Origin: Qipengyuania sp. S6317L1 | Lineage (GTDB): Bacteria; Pseudomonadota; Alphaproteobacteria; Sphingomonadales; Sphingomonadaceae | Direction of reading: 5' to 3' | DNA: 64,000 nucleotides | Assembly (NCBI RefSeq): GCF_023015615.1 | Contig: NZ_JALKAJ010000002.1 | Coordinates: forward strand, 496,001 to 560,000 | In this document: piece after piece, positions 1-9,772 of the stretch | Numbering within the stretch: the stretch's first letter is position 1 | Layout: the number at the start of each line of letters is the position of its first letter | Notes under the pieces: model-generated | The model's input: only the letters and a program-made list of their open reading frames with translations | What the model was told of the DNA's origin: nothing | Database searches by the model: none | Position numbers and translations under genes: made by a program

Positions 1-1603
1 TGTGCGCGCGGCCTGCTTTCGCCTGCTCAAGCGCCTTTGTCATGATTTCCTGCGTGATGCCGGCAACCTTGATGTCCATCTGAAGCGAGGTGATGCCTTC
101 TTCAGAGCCAGCCACCTTGAAGTCCATGTCGCCAAGGTGATCTTCATCACCAAGGATGTCTGAAAGAACTGCAAAGTCGTCGCCCTCAAGGATAAGGCCC
201 ATGGCGATACCCGATACCGGGCGAGTCAATGGAACGCCTGCGTCCATCATCGACAATGCGCCGCCGCAAACGGTGGCCATCGAAGACGAGCCGTTTGACT
301 CGGTGATGTCTGACAGAACGCGGATGGTGTAAGGGAAATCCTCAACCGTTGGCAGAACCGGACGAAGCGCGCGGAAGGCGAGCTTGCCGTGACCGGTTTC
401 GCGGCGGCTGGTGAAGCCGAAACGGCCCACTTCGCCGACCGAATAGGGCGGGAAGTTATAGTGCAGCATGAAGTTGCTGTAGCTAAGCCCTTCAAGACCA
501 TCGATCATTTGCTCGGCATCTTTCGTGCCAAGCGTGGTGGTGCAGATCGCCTGCGTTTCACCGCGCGTGAAAAGCGCCGAACCGTGGGTGCGTGGAAGCA
601 GACCAACCATCGCTTCGATCGGGCGAACCTGATCCAGCTTACGACCGTCGATACGGGTGCCGTCTTTGATGATAGCGCCGCGAACGATTTCGCTTTCCAG
701 CTTCTTGACCGCTTTGTTGGCGACCATTTGCGTTTGTGGCTCTTCGCCTGCGAACGCCTCTTTCGCTTTGGCGCGCGCTTCGTTCAGAGCGTCCGAGCGA
801 GCCGATTTGTCGGTCAGCTTGTAAGCAGCGGCGATATCATCACCGACGATGCCGCGCAGCTTTTCCTTGATGTCGGACGTGTCGTCAGAAACGTCGACTT
901 CCCATGGATCTTTCGCAGCTTTTTCAGCCAAGTCGATGATCGCGCCGATAACCTTGCGGCTCTCTTCGTGGGCAAACATCACAGCGCCGAGCATTTCTTC
1001 CTCGGTCAGTTCCTTGGCTTCCGATTCCACCATCATCACTGCGTCTTGCGTCGCTGCGACTACGAGGTCGAGGCGGCCATCTTCGCCGAGCGCTGATTCA
1101 ACAGTCGGGTTGAGGACGTATTCGCCGTCAGTGTTAAAGCCAACGCGCGCAGCGCCAATCGGGCCCATGAATGGAACGCCCGAAATGGTGAGTGCAGCAG
1201 AAGCTGCGATCATTGCGACGATGTCTGGCTCGGTCTCGCCGTCATAGGAGAGAACCTGACAGATCACGTTGATTTCGTTGTAGAAACCTTCAGGGAAGAG
1301 CGGGCGGCAAGGACGGTCGATAAGACGCGATGTGAGCGTTTCTTTTTCCGTCGCGCGGCCTTCGCGCTTGAAAAAGCCACCCGGAATACGGCCAGCAGCC
1401 GAGAATTTTTCCTGATAGTGGACGGTCAGAGGGAAGAAATCCTGGCCTTCCTTGACTGACTTGGCGGCGGTCACGGCGCAAAGCACCACGGTTTCGCCAT
1501 AAGTGGCCAGTACGGCGCCGTCTGCTTGACGGGCAATACGACCTGTTTCCAGAGTGAGGGTCTTTCCGCCCCACTCCAGCGATACGGTTTTCGTGTCGAA
1601 CAT
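1..1603 (-). CDS. pnp: Polynucleotide phosphorylase (PNPase), C-terminal part cut off by window edge
   Basis: Phosphorolytic 3'-5' exoribonuclease of the RNA degradosome. The visible 534 codons cover the first RNase PH domain, the linker helices and most of the second RNase PH domain. FTRGETQ and [15 protein letters not shown], the family's phosphate-binding and catalytic regions, are readable. The KH and S1 RNA-binding domains (family length about 700-770 aa) lie outside the window. The start ATG at 1603 is preceded by AAGGAAA, a good ribosome-binding site. It lies downstream of rpsO in the same direction, the common rpsO-pnp arrangement. Identification is secure; only completeness is limited. 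Confidence 0.97.
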   Translation of the reverse strand, partial: MFDTKTVSLEWGGKTLTLETGRIARQADGAVLATYGETVVLCAVTAAKSVKEGQDFFPLTVHYQEKFSAAGRIPGGFFKREGRATEKETLTSRLIDRPCRPLFPEGFYNEINVICQVLSYDGETEPDIVAMIAASAALTISGVPFMGPIGAARVGFNTDGEYVLNPTVESALGEDGRLDLVVAATQDAVMMVESEAKELTEEEMLGAVMFAHEESRKVIGAIIDLAEKAAKDPWEVDVSDDTSDIKEKLRGIVGDDIAAAYKLTDKSARSDALNEARAKAKEAFAGEEPQTQMVANKAVKKLESEIVRGAIIKDGTRIDGRKLDQVRPIEAMVGLLPRTHGSALFTRGETQAICTTTLGTKDAEQMIDGLEGLSYSNFMLHYNFPPYSVGEVGRFGFTSRRETGHGKLAFRALRPVLPTVEDFPYTIRVLSDITESNGSSSMATVCGGALSMMDAGVPLTRPVSGIAMGLILEGDDFAVLSDILGDEDHLGDMDFKVAGSEEGITSLQMDIKVAGITQEIMTKALEQAKAGRAH

Positions 1604-1774
1604 TGATTTTCCTTTTGAACCCACACGGCCTTATTGCGGTGCGGGGCCTACTTTTACCGGGAGTGCCCGCCCGGTCGGGTGTGGGGCGTGGTTTGCTAAG
1701 CCCCAAGGCTGGACCACCGAATTGTGACCCTTGCCCCTCTTTAGAGAGCCTCGTCCATATGAGGCCCATAAGCA

Positions 1775-1801
1775 AGAAGCGGCCCCGTTGGGACCGCTTC
1801 T
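1775..1801 (-). terminator. 12-bp hairpin after rpsO
   Basis: Perfect stem of 12 bp (one G-U on the minus-strand RNA) with a 3-nt loop, starting 8 nt after the rpsO stop codon. The following minus-strand sequence (TTGCTTAT) is only weakly T-rich, so it may be a leaky terminator or an RNase processing site between rpsO and pnp. In enterobacteria the rpsO-pnp intergenic hairpin is cleaved by RNase III for PNPase autoregulation; a similar role here is inference. Confidence 0.6.
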
Positions 1802-1809
1802 CAAAACTC

Positions 1810-2079
1810 TTACTTACGAAGACCCAGTTTCTGGATCAGCGCGTTGTAACGCTCCACATCTTTCTTCTTGAGATAGGCAAGAAGATTACGGCGCTTGTTC
1901 ACCATCATAAGGAGACCACGACGTGAGTGATTGTCCTTGTGGTTGGATTTGAAGTGCTCGGTGAGGTTGCGGATACGCTCGGTCAGGATCGCGACTTGCA
2001 CTTCTGGCGAACCGGTGTCGCCTTTGGCTTGCGCGTTGTCCTTGATGATTTCTGCTTTGCGTTCAGGTGCTACTGACAT
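1810..2079 (-). CDS. rpsO: 30S ribosomal protein S15
   Basis: 89 aa, the normal length for S15, a primary 16S rRNA-binding protein of the small subunit platform. The sequence shows the conserved GDTGSPEVQ and HSRRGLL segments and ends LIQKLGLRK as expected. It follows truB by 12 bp on the same strand and precedes pnp, an order conserved in many proteobacteria. Confidence 0.98.
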   Translation of the reverse strand: MSVAPERKAEIIKDNAQAKGDTGSPEVQVAILTERIRNLTEHFKSNHKDNHSRRGLLMMVNKRRNLLAYLKKKDVERYNALIQKLGLRK

Positions 2080-2091
2080 GTATTTCTCTTT

Positions 2092-3030
2092 CTACTCAGC
2101 GACATCGGGTAGGTTAAAACCCCTCACCACCTTTGCGGCGCCCTCCTTGATCTCGACTAGAGCAATGGGACGCATGTCCAGCATCGCACAGTAAAGCCCG
2201 GGAGATTGGGGCAATCCAGACACGACCCGCCCTTGTTGGAGCGCCTGCGCGTCAGTCTGGGAGAGGGAAAGGGCCGGGATGTCGTCCAGCCCTGCCTCCA
2301 ACGGCAGGAGTAGGTCAGATAATTGCGCGCCATTAGCGATTTCGTTCAATTTGTCCAGAGAAATCGCTTGGGCCTCGGCAAAAGGTCCGGCTTTGCTGCG
2401 ACGCAGATAGGTAACGTGCCCGCAAGTTCCAAGGGCGCGGGCGATATCTCGTGCAAGCGAGCGGATGTATGTGCCTTTCGACACATGGGCCTGGAGGGTC
2501 ACTTCATCCACTTCGTCATTATCGCGCAGGCTGGAATGACGGATTGAAAGCGCATGAATTGTCACCGCCCGCGTCTTTAATTGCACCTCTTCCCCCGCCC
2601 GCGCGAGATCGTAGGCCCGCTTTCCATCGATTTTTAGCGCTGAATACGCCGGGGGCACCTGTTCGATTGCTCCGGTAAACTGGGGCAGCACCGCCTCGAT
2701 CTTTGCCAAGGTGGGTCGGACATCCGAACGCTCTACGACCTCACCCTCGGTATCGAGCGTCTCTGTCTCCACCCCGAACTGCACCATGAACTCGTAGATC
2801 TTGCTCGCATCCAGCATCCGCCCGGCAAGCTTGGTCGCCTCACCCAAGGCAATCGGCAGCACCCCTTCGGCCAATGGATCGAGTGTCCCGCCATGCCCCA
2901 CCTTGGTCTTCGCATAACCACCTTCGCGCAAATTGCGCTTGACCGCGCCCACAGCTTGCGTCGAGCCAAGCCCGCGCGGTTTGTCGAGGATGATCCAGCC
3001 GTTTGGCGCAGGTTTCTTGTCGCAAGTCAC
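2092..3030 (-). CDS. truB: tRNA pseudouridine-55 synthase
   Basis: 312 aa enzyme that isomerises U55 in the T-loop of tRNAs. The catalytic-Asp motif GGTLDPLAEGVLPIALGEAT (residues about 46-65) is present, along with the downstream YIRSLARDIA motif and a C-terminal PUA-like part. The gene begins 40 bp from the divergent glpD TTG/ATG region, so its promoter must overlap the glpD start region. It is followed closely by rpsO and probably co-transcribed with it. Confidence 0.96.
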   Translation of the reverse strand: MTCDKKPAPNGWIILDKPRGLGSTQAVGAVKRNLREGGYAKTKVGHGGTLDPLAEGVLPIALGEATKLAGRMLDASKIYEFMVQFGVETETLDTEGEVVERSDVRPTLAKIEAVLPQFTGAIEQVPPAYSALKIDGKRAYDLARAGEEVQLKTRAVTIHALSIRHSSLRDNDEVDEVTLQAHVSKGTYIRSLARDIARALGTCGHVTYLRRSKAGPFAEAQAISLDKLNEIANGAQLSDLLLPLEAGLDDIPALSLSQTDAQALQQGRVVSGLPQSPGLYCAMLDMRPIALVEIKEGAAKVVRGFNLPDVAE

Positions 3031-3079
3031 ACGCGCCCTCTAGCCAAACGCAAACGCTTTCGCCAAGCATTTGCCCGCA

Positions 3080-4567
3080 ATGGAAAATCATTTCGACCTT
3101 TTGGTGATCGGCGGGGGGATCAATGGCGCTGGTATCGCGCGCGATGCGGCAGGGCGCGGCCTATCGGTATGCCTCGTCGAAAAGGACGATCTGGCAAGCG
3201 CGACATCCAGCGCCTCCACAAAGCTCATCCATGGCGGTCTGCGCTATCTTGAACATTACGAATTCCGCTTGGTGCGCGAAAGCTTGATCGAACGCGAGCG
3301 CCTGCTTCAAATGGCGCCGCATATCATCTGGCCCATGCGATTTGTGCTTCCCCATGATGAGGGCCTTCGCCCTTCGTGGATGCTGCGCCTTGGCCTTTTT
3401 CTCTATGACAATCTGGGCGGCCGCAAGATCCTCCCCGGCACGAGCAGCGTCAACTTGCGCGACGAACCGCATGGCCGCGTGCTGAAAGACCGCCTGACCA
3501 AGGGTTGGGAATATTCCGATTGCTGGGTCGAGGATTCGCGCCTTGTCGTGCTCAATTGCATGGATGCAAAAGAGCGCGGAGCCGATATTCGCACCCGCAC
3601 CGAGTGCGTGGGGCTGGAGAGGCGCGAGGACAGCTGGATCGCGACGCTGAAAACCGCCGATGGCCACGATGAAAAGGTTATCGCTCGCAAGGTGGTCAAT
3701 GCCGCGGGCCCGTGGGTCGACACGGTTTTGGGCCGCGCCATGCCGGAGGAAACGCATCAGAACCTGCGCCTAGTCAAAGGAAGCCACCTGATCTTCCCCA
3801 AGCTGTTCGAACATGACCGCAGCTATATTTTCCAGAACAAGGATGACCGGATCATCTTTGCCATCCCCTATGAGCGCGATTACACGCTTGTCGGCACCAC
3901 CGATCAGGCGTTCAAAGGCGATCCCAAGGGCATCGACATTTCGCCCGAAGAGGCGAGCTATATATGCGATGCGGCGAACGAATATCTCAAGGTCGGCGTG
4001 GCGCCCGATCAGGCGGTCGCAAGTTATGCCGGGGTGCGCCCGCTCTACGAAGATAAAGCTGCGTCCAATTCGACTGTCACCCGCGATTATCAGTTTGAGG
4101 TGGAAGAGGACGGCCCTCCTCTTCTCTCGATCTTCGGCGGAAAGCTCACGACCTATCGCAAGCTGGCGGTGCACGCATTGAAGCGCCTAAACATCGGCGG
4201 CGAGGACTGGACCGCAAGCAAGCCTCTACCCGGCGGCGGGATTGATCCGCTACACTTCGACGACTTCGTAGCCGACCAATGCGCGCGGTACGATTGGGCG
4301 CCGCGTGATACACTGCACCGGATGGCTCGCGCCTATGGCACGCGGATGATCGACGTGATCGGTGATGCGCGGGGCGTGAATGACCTTGGCGAGCACATGG
4401 GCGGCGGGCTCTATGCGCGCGAGGTTGAATATCTGGTTGCCCACGAATTCGCGATGACGGCTGAGGATGTGCTGACACGCCGGTCAAAGCTGTATCTGCA
4501 CCTCACGAGTAAAGAACAGGCCCGCGTCGAGGCCTGGTTCGCGGCGAGACCGACAGTCATTGCCTAA
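3080..4567 (+). CDS. glpD: Aerobic glycerol-3-phosphate dehydrogenase
   Basis: 495 aa FAD flavoprotein that oxidises sn-glycerol-3-phosphate to dihydroxyacetone phosphate and feeds electrons to quinone at the inner membrane. The N-terminus carries the dinucleotide-binding motif VIGGGINGAGIARDAAGRG, followed by STKLIHGGLRYL, a family signature. The C-terminal helical domain is complete. The ATG at 3080 is chosen; an in-frame TTG nine bases upstream (3071) is possible. It converges with the M50 protease gene, the two stop codons overlapping by four bases. There is no glycerol kinase or transporter next to it, so it stands alone here. Confidence 0.95.
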   Translation: MENHFDLLVIGGGINGAGIARDAAGRGLSVCLVEKDDLASATSSASTKLIHGGLRYLEHYEFRLVRESLIERERLLQMAPHIIWPMRFVLPHDEGLRPSWMLRLGLFLYDNLGGRKILPGTSSVNLRDEPHGRVLKDRLTKGWEYSDCWVEDSRLVVLNCMDAKERGADIRTRTECVGLERREDSWIATLKTADGHDEKVIARKVVNAAGPWVDTVLGRAMPEETHQNLRLVKGSHLIFPKLFEHDRSYIFQNKDDRIIFAIPYERDYTLVGTTDQAFKGDPKGIDISPEEASYICDAANEYLKVGVAPDQAVASYAGVRPLYEDKAASNSTVTRDYQFEVEEDGPPLLSIFGGKLTTYRKLAVHALKRLNIGGEDWTASKPLPGGGIDPLHFDDFVADQCARYDWAPRDTLHRMARAYGTRMIDVIGDARGVNDLGEHMGGGLYAREVEYLVAHEFAMTAEDVLTRRSKLYLHLTSKEQARVEAWFAARPTVIA

Positions 4568-5280
4568 GCCGTGGCAATCGCGATCGCGATACCTTCGTAA
4601 AAGGACATCACCTTGGTGACGAGCGGCAGAACCGTCACTTCGAGCCAGCCAGTGCCAAACACCCAGCTAAAGCCGATTACGCCAAGGATCAGCACCATGC
4701 CAAGCCGCTGGAGCCGCTCCCATTGGTAACGCAGCTTTGCAGGCAACAACCCTCCGACGATATGCGAGCCGTCAAACGGGGGAATCGGTAAAAGGTTGAA
4801 CAGGCCCAAGAACACGTTGATCGTGATGAAGAGATAAAGACCGGTTGCAATCGGCAATGCCGCGCCATCGGCTCCCATCAACATCGGCAATCCAGATGCG
4901 CTTTCCGACCACGCCGCGCCCGGCACAATCGTCAGTCCGAACAAAACCGCGCCGACCAATGCGAGCACAAAATTGCTAGCGGGACCTGCGGCGGCGACCG
5001 CCATCATGCCAAAACGCGGGTTGGAAAGCCGCCATTTGTTGACCGGCACAGGCTTTGCCCAGCCGAATGCAGGCGCGCCCATCAGCAATAGCCCTCCGGG
5101 AACCAGCAGGGTGCCAATGGGATCGACATGGCGAATGGGGTTGAGCGTCAACCGCCCCCGCTCACTCGCGGTGGGATCGCCCAATGCTTTGGCCGCCCAC
5201 CCGTGCGCGACCTCGTGGAACACGATGGCTACGATCAGGCAGGGGACGAAGATGAGCGCAAATGTGAGGGTTTCGGACAT
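4564..5280 (-). CDS. Site-2-protease-like membrane metallopeptidase (M50 family)
   Basis: 238 aa polytopic membrane protein. The zinc-binding motif HEVAHGW (HExxH) lies in the first transmembrane helix (residues about 22-28), and the second metal ligand motif NLLPIPPFDGSH lies near residue 163-174. The middle contains PAFGWAKPVPVN, typical of the rhomboid-sized M50B subgroup. Substrate unknown; members of this compact subgroup lack the PDZ domain of RseP and have been linked to membrane-protein or regulatory proteolysis. It sits downstream of tdk on the same strand. Confidence 0.88.
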   Translation of the reverse strand: MSETLTFALIFVPCLIVAIVFHEVAHGWAAKALGDPTASERGRLTLNPIRHVDPIGTLLVPGGLLLMGAPAFGWAKPVPVNKWRLSNPRFGMMAVAAAGPASNFVLALVGAVLFGLTIVPGAAWSESASGLPMLMGADGAALPIATGLYLFITINVFLGLFNLLPIPPFDGSHIVGGLLPAKLRYQWERLQRLGMVLILGVIGFSWVFGTGWLEVTVLPLVTKVMSFYEGIAIAIATA

Positions 5281-5326
5281 CGACCTTTATGTAGGGTCGC
5301 AAGTCGTTACTCGCTAGGCCCCAGCG

Positions 5327-5920
5327 CTAGCCTAGCGAACCGGCCTCACCGCGAAGGCTTGCGCTAAAATGTCTGCGGCACAAAGCGACATAGCGGTCAT
5401 TGCCCCCGATTTCGGTCTGCGCGCCCTCTTTGACGGGACGGCCATCGCTATCAACGCGCAAGTTCATCGATGCCTTGCGCCCGCACCAGCACACCGCCTT
5501 CAATTCCACCAGGGAATCGGCAATACCAAGCAGCGCGGCTGAGCCGGGAAACAGCTCGCCCTGAAAGTCGGTTCGCAAACCATAGCAAAGCACCGGAATG
5601 CCGTGATCATCGGATAGATGGGCAAGCTGCCAGACCTGCGCCGGGGTCAGGAATTGCGCTTCATCGACAAGTACGCAATCAAGCGCTTTATCGGCGTGCG
5701 ATTTGAGGATCTGCGCCTTCAGGTCGGTTTCGGGCGTATAAAGGTGCGCATCCGCCTCCAGCCCAATGCGGCTTTTCACCAGCCCTGCCGAGCGGGTGTC
5801 GAGTTCGGCTGTCCACACCATCGTTTGCTGCCCGCGCTCGCGGTAGTTGAAGTCCGCTTGCAGAAGGGTCGTCGATTTGCCGGCATTCATGCTGGAATAG
5901 TAAAAGTAGAGCTTGGCCAT
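5327..5920 (-). CDS. tdk: Thymidine kinase
   Basis: 197 aa class II thymidine kinase of the deoxythymidine salvage pathway. The Walker A region YYSSMNAGKST, the catalytic/Walker B DEAQF and zinc-site cysteines (CWCG and the C-terminal CRRHF) are all visible. The ATG at 5920 (MAKLYFYY) is the typical family start; a GTG nine bases upstream is less likely. The stop codon lies inside an 8-bp inverted repeat (5312-5337) that could form a hairpin without a T-tract. It is transcribed divergently from the AbgT-family gene. Confidence 0.96.
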   Translation of the reverse strand: MAKLYFYYSSMNAGKSTTLLQADFNYRERGQQTMVWTAELDTRSAGLVKSRIGLEADAHLYTPETDLKAQILKSHADKALDCVLVDEAQFLTPAQVWQLAHLSDDHGIPVLCYGLRTDFQGELFPGSAALLGIADSLVELKAVCWCGRKASMNLRVDSDGRPVKEGAQTEIGGNDRYVALCRRHFSASLRGEAGSLG

Positions 5921-6075
5921 GCGTTGCACCTAAGCTTCGCCAGCGCAAAAAGTCGAAGGGCGAAAAGCATTGGTCTGTGCAAAGCCCTGTTGATTTCTCT
6001 GTATTCATTGATGTGACAGGCGGTTTGCGCAATGTTAGCCCCAAGCCAATCGAGACAAATTGACGGGGAACACAT

Positions 6076-7707
6076 ATGGCATCGGCTGCCGAGGGGAATA
6101 CGCATCAAAGCATGACCGGCTTTCTGGGCTGGGTTGAACGCTCCGGCAACAGACTGCCCGATCCGGTGTTCCTGTTCTTCTATCTGATCATCGCGCTTGT
6201 GGCGATTTCGGTCCTGTTGTCGGCGCTTGGCGTGTCGGCCCTGCACCCGACCAGCGTGGATGAAGCGGGCAACCCGCAGGTGATCCAAGCGGTCAGCCTG
6301 TTATCGCCTGACAACATTCAAAAACTCTGGGTCGAAATGCCCAAGACTTTCACCCACTTCCACCCGCTTGGTTATGTTCTCGTAGTGATGTTGGGGGCAG
6401 GCGTTGCCGAGCGTTCGGGATTTTTTGCCGCCGGTATGTCGAGCGCGGTTCGTAGTGCGCCAGTAAGCCTGCTCACCCCCGTGGTGGCCTTGGTGGCGAT
6501 GATCGGCAACCACGCAGCCGACGCTGGCTACGTGGTACTGATCCCGCTAGCAGGCATTCTTTTTGCTGCCGCTGGGCGCCATCCGCTTGCAGGGATTGCG
6601 GCCGCATTCGCGGGCGTCTCGGGCGGTTTCTCGGCCAATATCTCGCCCGGCCAACTCGACGCGCTGCTGTTCGGCATCACCGAAGAGGCCGTGGGCGCAA
6701 GCGCTCTCGACCCGGTCTGGACCGCCAACCTTGCCGGCAACTGGTATTTCATCGCGGCGATGACCGTGCTCTATCTCCCGATCATCTGGTATGTCACCGA
6801 CAAGGTGATCGAGCCCAAGCTCGGCCCGTGGACGGGCGGCGCAAAGGCAGGGGCCAGCGCCGAAGACGATGCGATTGCCGAAGCCTCACCCGAAAACGCG
6901 AGCAAGGGCCTTCGCAATGCAGGTTTTGCCGCGCTTGGCGTTGTGGCGCTTTGGGCGGTCATGGTGTTTGCACCGGGCACTCCCTTGATCAACGAAGCAG
7001 CCTGTTTGACCGATACCGGAGAGCGTATCGCCGATTGCTCCATCCACGGAGAGCTGCGCCCGTTCTACCAATCGCTCGTCGCCGCCTTCTTCATTCTCTT
7101 CCTTGCCTGCGGCTGGGCCTACGGCAAAGCGGTTGGCACGATTAAGAACCACCGCGATCTTGTGAACATGATGGCCGAGGCGATGAAGGACATGGGCTAT
7201 TACCTCGTCCTTGCCTTTGCTGCGGCGCACTTCGTCGCCATGTTCGCATGGTCGAACCTTGGCCTTATCTCCGCTGTACATGGGGCCGCCGCGATCCAGT
7301 CGACCGGTCTGCCGCTGCCCATCGTTATCGGGCTGATGGTGATCTTTGCAGGGTTACTGAACCTGTTCGTGGGCTCCGCCAGCGCCAAATGGGCCCTTCT
7401 TGCGCCGATCCTGGTGCCGATGCTCATGCTGCTTGGCATCAGCCCCGAAGGCGCGACCGCGGCCTACCGCGTAGGCGACAGCGCAACCAATATCATCACC
7501 CCGCTGATGGTGTATTTCCCGCTGATCCTTATCTTTGCGCAGCGCTGGGTGCCGAGTTTCGGACTTGGAAGCCTGACGGCGACCATGCTGCCTTATTCCA
7601 TCTGGCTGCTGATTTCAGGAACCGTGCTGATCGTGATCTGGTTCTACCTCGGTATTCCGCTTGGTCCCGATGCGCCGGTGGGATACACGCTTCCCGGCCA
7701 AACATAA
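6076..7707 (+). CDS. AbgT-family transporter
   Basis: 543 aa integral membrane protein with about a dozen hydrophobic segments and the AbgT family landmarks: the start region WVERSGNRLPDP, the NHAADAGYVVLIPLAG hairpin and the C-terminal GDSATNIITPLMVYFPLIL. Characterised homologues import p-aminobenzoyl-glutamate (AbgT) or export sulfonamide-type antimetabolites (YdaH, MtrF). The substrate here cannot be read from sequence. ATG 6076 is preceded by the purine-rich GGGGAACAC. Confidence 0.93.
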   Translation: MASAAEGNTHQSMTGFLGWVERSGNRLPDPVFLFFYLIIALVAISVLLSALGVSALHPTSVDEAGNPQVIQAVSLLSPDNIQKLWVEMPKTFTHFHPLGYVLVVMLGAGVAERSGFFAAGMSSAVRSAPVSLLTPVVALVAMIGNHAADAGYVVLIPLAGILFAAAGRHPLAGIAAAFAGVSGGFSANISPGQLDALLFGITEEAVGASALDPVWTANLAGNWYFIAAMTVLYLPIIWYVTDKVIEPKLGPWTGGAKAGASAEDDAIAEASPENASKGLRNAGFAALGVVALWAVMVFAPGTPLINEAACLTDTGERIADCSIHGELRPFYQSLVAAFFILFLACGWAYGKAVGTIKNHRDLVNMMAEAMKDMGYYLVLAFAAAHFVAMFAWSNLGLISAVHGAAAIQSTGLPLPIVIGLMVIFAGLLNLFVGSASAKWALLAPILVPMLMLLGISPEGATAAYRVGDSATNIITPLMVYFPLILIFAQRWVPSFGLGSLTATMLPYSIWLLISGTVLIVIWFYLGIPLGPDAPVGYTLPGQT

Positions 7708-7785
7708 AAACGCGCGACATTAAAATCGGGGCCAGTGAAACCTTTTGGCCGCCCCAAGGGTAGTATCAAGGTGAGGAGACTTTGA

Positions 7786-8376
7786 ATGATCCCGCTTTTG
7801 AAACGCACCTTCTGGCTTCCGCTGCTCGCCGCACTGCTCGGGCTCGGGGTTACGGCCAATACATCTGCGCCAGTGAACTATCGCCTCGATGAAGGTAGCT
7901 CACTGCTCAGTGCGAAGGTGCCCTTTTTCGGCATCGCCAGCAAAACCGCCACCTTTCCCAAGATGCGCGGGACGGCACGGATCGAGGGCAATAACCCCAG
8001 CCAGGCCGCCATCGACGTCACATTTGATGCAACCGCGATCACCGCGCCTGACGATGTGACCCTCGGCCGGCTCAAGAGCGAGAAGTTCTTCTGGGTCGAA
8101 CAGCATCCGAACATTCGCTTCAAGGGCCGCGGATTGACCATGACGAGCGCGACCAAGGGCACCATCACCGGACAATTGACCGCGCGCGGCGTAACCCGAA
8201 ATCAGACATTGAAGGTAACATTTGACCGCGACCCGCTGACCGCGGGGCCCGGTGCGCCGATCAGTTTCACCGCAAACGCCGAGATTGACCGGCGCGATTA
8301 CGGCATGAAAAGCTTTCAACTGATCGTCGGGAATACGGTCGATATCACTTTCGACGCGCGGATTGTGCCGACTTAG
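7786..8376 (+). CDS. YceI-family periplasmic lipid-binding protein
   Basis: 196 aa with a signal peptide (hydrophobic stretch about residues 8-24, cleavage near ANTSA), then a YceI beta-barrel domain. YceI proteins bind long-chain polyisoprenoid or amide lipids in an extended lipocalin-like pocket. Visible family landmarks are [18 protein letters not shown] and RRDYGM near the C-terminus. The ribosome-binding site GGTGAGGAG lies just upstream. Its stop overlaps the convergent rbfA stop by four bases. Confidence 0.9.
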   Translation: MIPLLKRTFWLPLLAALLGLGVTANTSAPVNYRLDEGSSLLSAKVPFFGIASKTATFPKMRGTARIEGNNPSQAAIDVTFDATAITAPDDVTLGRLKSEKFFWVEQHPNIRFKGRGLTMTSATKGTITGQLTARGVTRNQTLKVTFDRDPLTAGPGAPISFTANAEIDRRDYGMKSFQLIVGNTVDITFDARIVPT

Positions 8377-8774
8377 TCCTCGTCTTCAAGGTCGCGCGTG
8401 ACTTTCGGATCGCGCAAAAGAGTTTCAATCCGGTCGGCTTCCGCAAAGCTTTCATCCTTGCGAAATTTCAGCTTGGGCGCAAATTTGAGGCCCAGGCGCT
8501 TCGCCACCTCGCGTTGAAGAAAAGCGGTGTTCTGGCGCAGCGCCTTCACCACATCGTCCTCTGCATTGCCTAAAAGCGGTTTCACATAGGCGGTTGCATT
8601 GCGAAGGTCCGGCGTCATGCGCACCTCGGTCACCGCGATATTTGACGCGCTTACCACGTCATCGTGCACTTCCTGTCGCGACAAAAGCTCGGACAGGATG
8701 TGACGCACGCGCTCCCCCACTTTGAGGACGCGGACCGATTGCTGTTCGCTTGTGAAGTCTTGTCGCTTCGCCAT
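8373..8774 (-). CDS. rbfA: Ribosome-binding factor A
   Basis: 133 aa KH-fold protein needed for late 16S rRNA 5'-end maturation and cold adaptation of the 30S subunit. Family features are [19 protein letters not shown] at the N-terminus and the [16 protein letters not shown] stretch. It lies downstream of infB, thioesterase and DUF1697 genes on the same strand. In many alphaproteobacteria truB follows directly; here truB is 5.3 kb away (see findings). Confidence 0.96.
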   Translation of the reverse strand: MAKRQDFTSEQQSVRVLKVGERVRHILSELLSRQEVHDDVVSASNIAVTEVRMTPDLRNATAYVKPLLGNAEDDVVKALRQNTAFLQREVAKRLGLKFAPKLKFRKDESFAEADRIETLLRDPKVTRDLEDED

Positions 8775-8794
8775 GGGCAGCGAAATAGGGACCC

Positions 8795-9328
8795 TTAGCC
8801 CATTTTGCCAAGGATATTCTTGAGGCTGTTCATATTGCGCGCTGTGCCCCGCACGCCGAGCCGCCGTTCCAGCAGCTTTCCGGTAATATCTGAGTTGCTC
8901 ACCCCGTGGACGTAATTGAGATAAAGCACGCGCGGCCCGATCGACAGCGTCTCATCTCCCTTGGCTTTGCGCTCTTGCTCAAACGCTTCGAAAAGGCCGG
9001 GGGCAGGATCATCAGCCAAGAATATCGAGTGCACCATCTTGTCCGACCCGATGCCGCGGAACGGATTGTCTTCGATTGCCGAGCGAACCTCGCCTTGCGT
9101 GCGAAGCATGACGCAGGATTTGAAACCGAATTGGTCCTTGAGGAGCGTTTCGATCGCGGCTTCGACCGCCTTGGGCTCGCGATCATCGTCGAGGATCACA
9201 TTGCCGCTCGCAGCAACCGTGGTCACTTCACCAAATCCGGCTCTGGCCATAGCCGCCTTGAGGTCCACCATCTTTACCCGGTTGCCGCCGATATTGATCG
9301 AACCGAGCAGCGCGAGATAAAGGCTCAC
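8795..9328 (-). CDS. DUF1697 family protein
   Basis: 177 aa cytosolic protein with the family's hallmark opening [16 protein letters not shown], the [10 protein letters not shown] segment and the C-terminal [10 protein letters not shown]. Molecular function is unknown. The start codon overlaps the thioesterase stop by four bases (ATGA), so translation is probably coupled within the infB-rbfA transcript. Confidence 0.88.
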   Translation of the reverse strand: MSLYLALLGSINIGGNRVKMVDLKAAMARAGFGEVTTVAASGNVILDDDREPKAVEAAIETLLKDQFGFKSCVMLRTQGEVRSAIEDNPFRGIGSDKMVHSIFLADDPAPGLFEAFEQERKAKGDETLSIGPRVLYLNYVHGVSNSDITGKLLERRLGVRGTARNMNSLKNILGKMG

Positions 9329-9768
9329 GCGTCGAGGCCGGTGTTGGTCGGACTTGGCCGAGAAGTCGGAAGCGCGGTTGAAGTCGCCCGCGCCATCAGC
9401 TTACCGTCCTCGGAATAAAGCTCGCCTTCAAGGATGACGACCTTGCGCCCTCCCTTCACCACGCGACCCTTGCCGATAAGCGGCCCTTCGGGGATGAGGC
9501 GGATAAGGCTCATCGAAATCTCAAGATTGAGCGGTGCCATCTCGCCCTTGGTCGCAGCCACGTAAGCATAGCCCATCACATCGTCGAGATAGCCTGCAAC
9601 CAGCCCGCCTTGCACCCCGCCGCGCCATGTCGTCATTTCGCTACGCACGATGAAGTGCATGGTCGCGGTCTGCGTCGCTTCGTCGAAGGAGACGAATTTA
9701 GAGCCGAGCAGATTGGAATGCGGCGACCCTTCAGCCCCCGCCTGGATTTGGGTTTGCCAATCTGTCAT
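9325..9768 (-). CDS. PaaI-type hotdog-fold thioesterase
   Basis: 147 aa single hotdog domain. The central helix region GGVQGGLVAGYLDDVMGYA matches the PaaI/YbgC-like active-site helix, with Asp in place of the usual acidic catalytic position. It likely hydrolyses an acyl-CoA thioester, substrate unknown. It starts four bases after the preceding small gene and overlaps the DUF1697 start. Confidence 0.87.
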   Translation of the reverse strand: MTDWQTQIQAGAEGSPHSNLLGSKFVSFDEATQTATMHFIVRSEMTTWRGGVQGGLVAGYLDDVMGYAYVAATKGEMAPLNLEISMSLIRLIPEGPLIGKGRVVKGGRKVVILEGELYSEDGKLMARATSTALPTSRPSPTNTGLDA

Positions 9769-9772
9769 CGCC

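Noticed and set aside
5312-5337. 8-bp inverted repeat at the tdk stop as a terminator
   Set aside because: Perfect stem but no T-tract on either side; mentioned only in the tdk entry.
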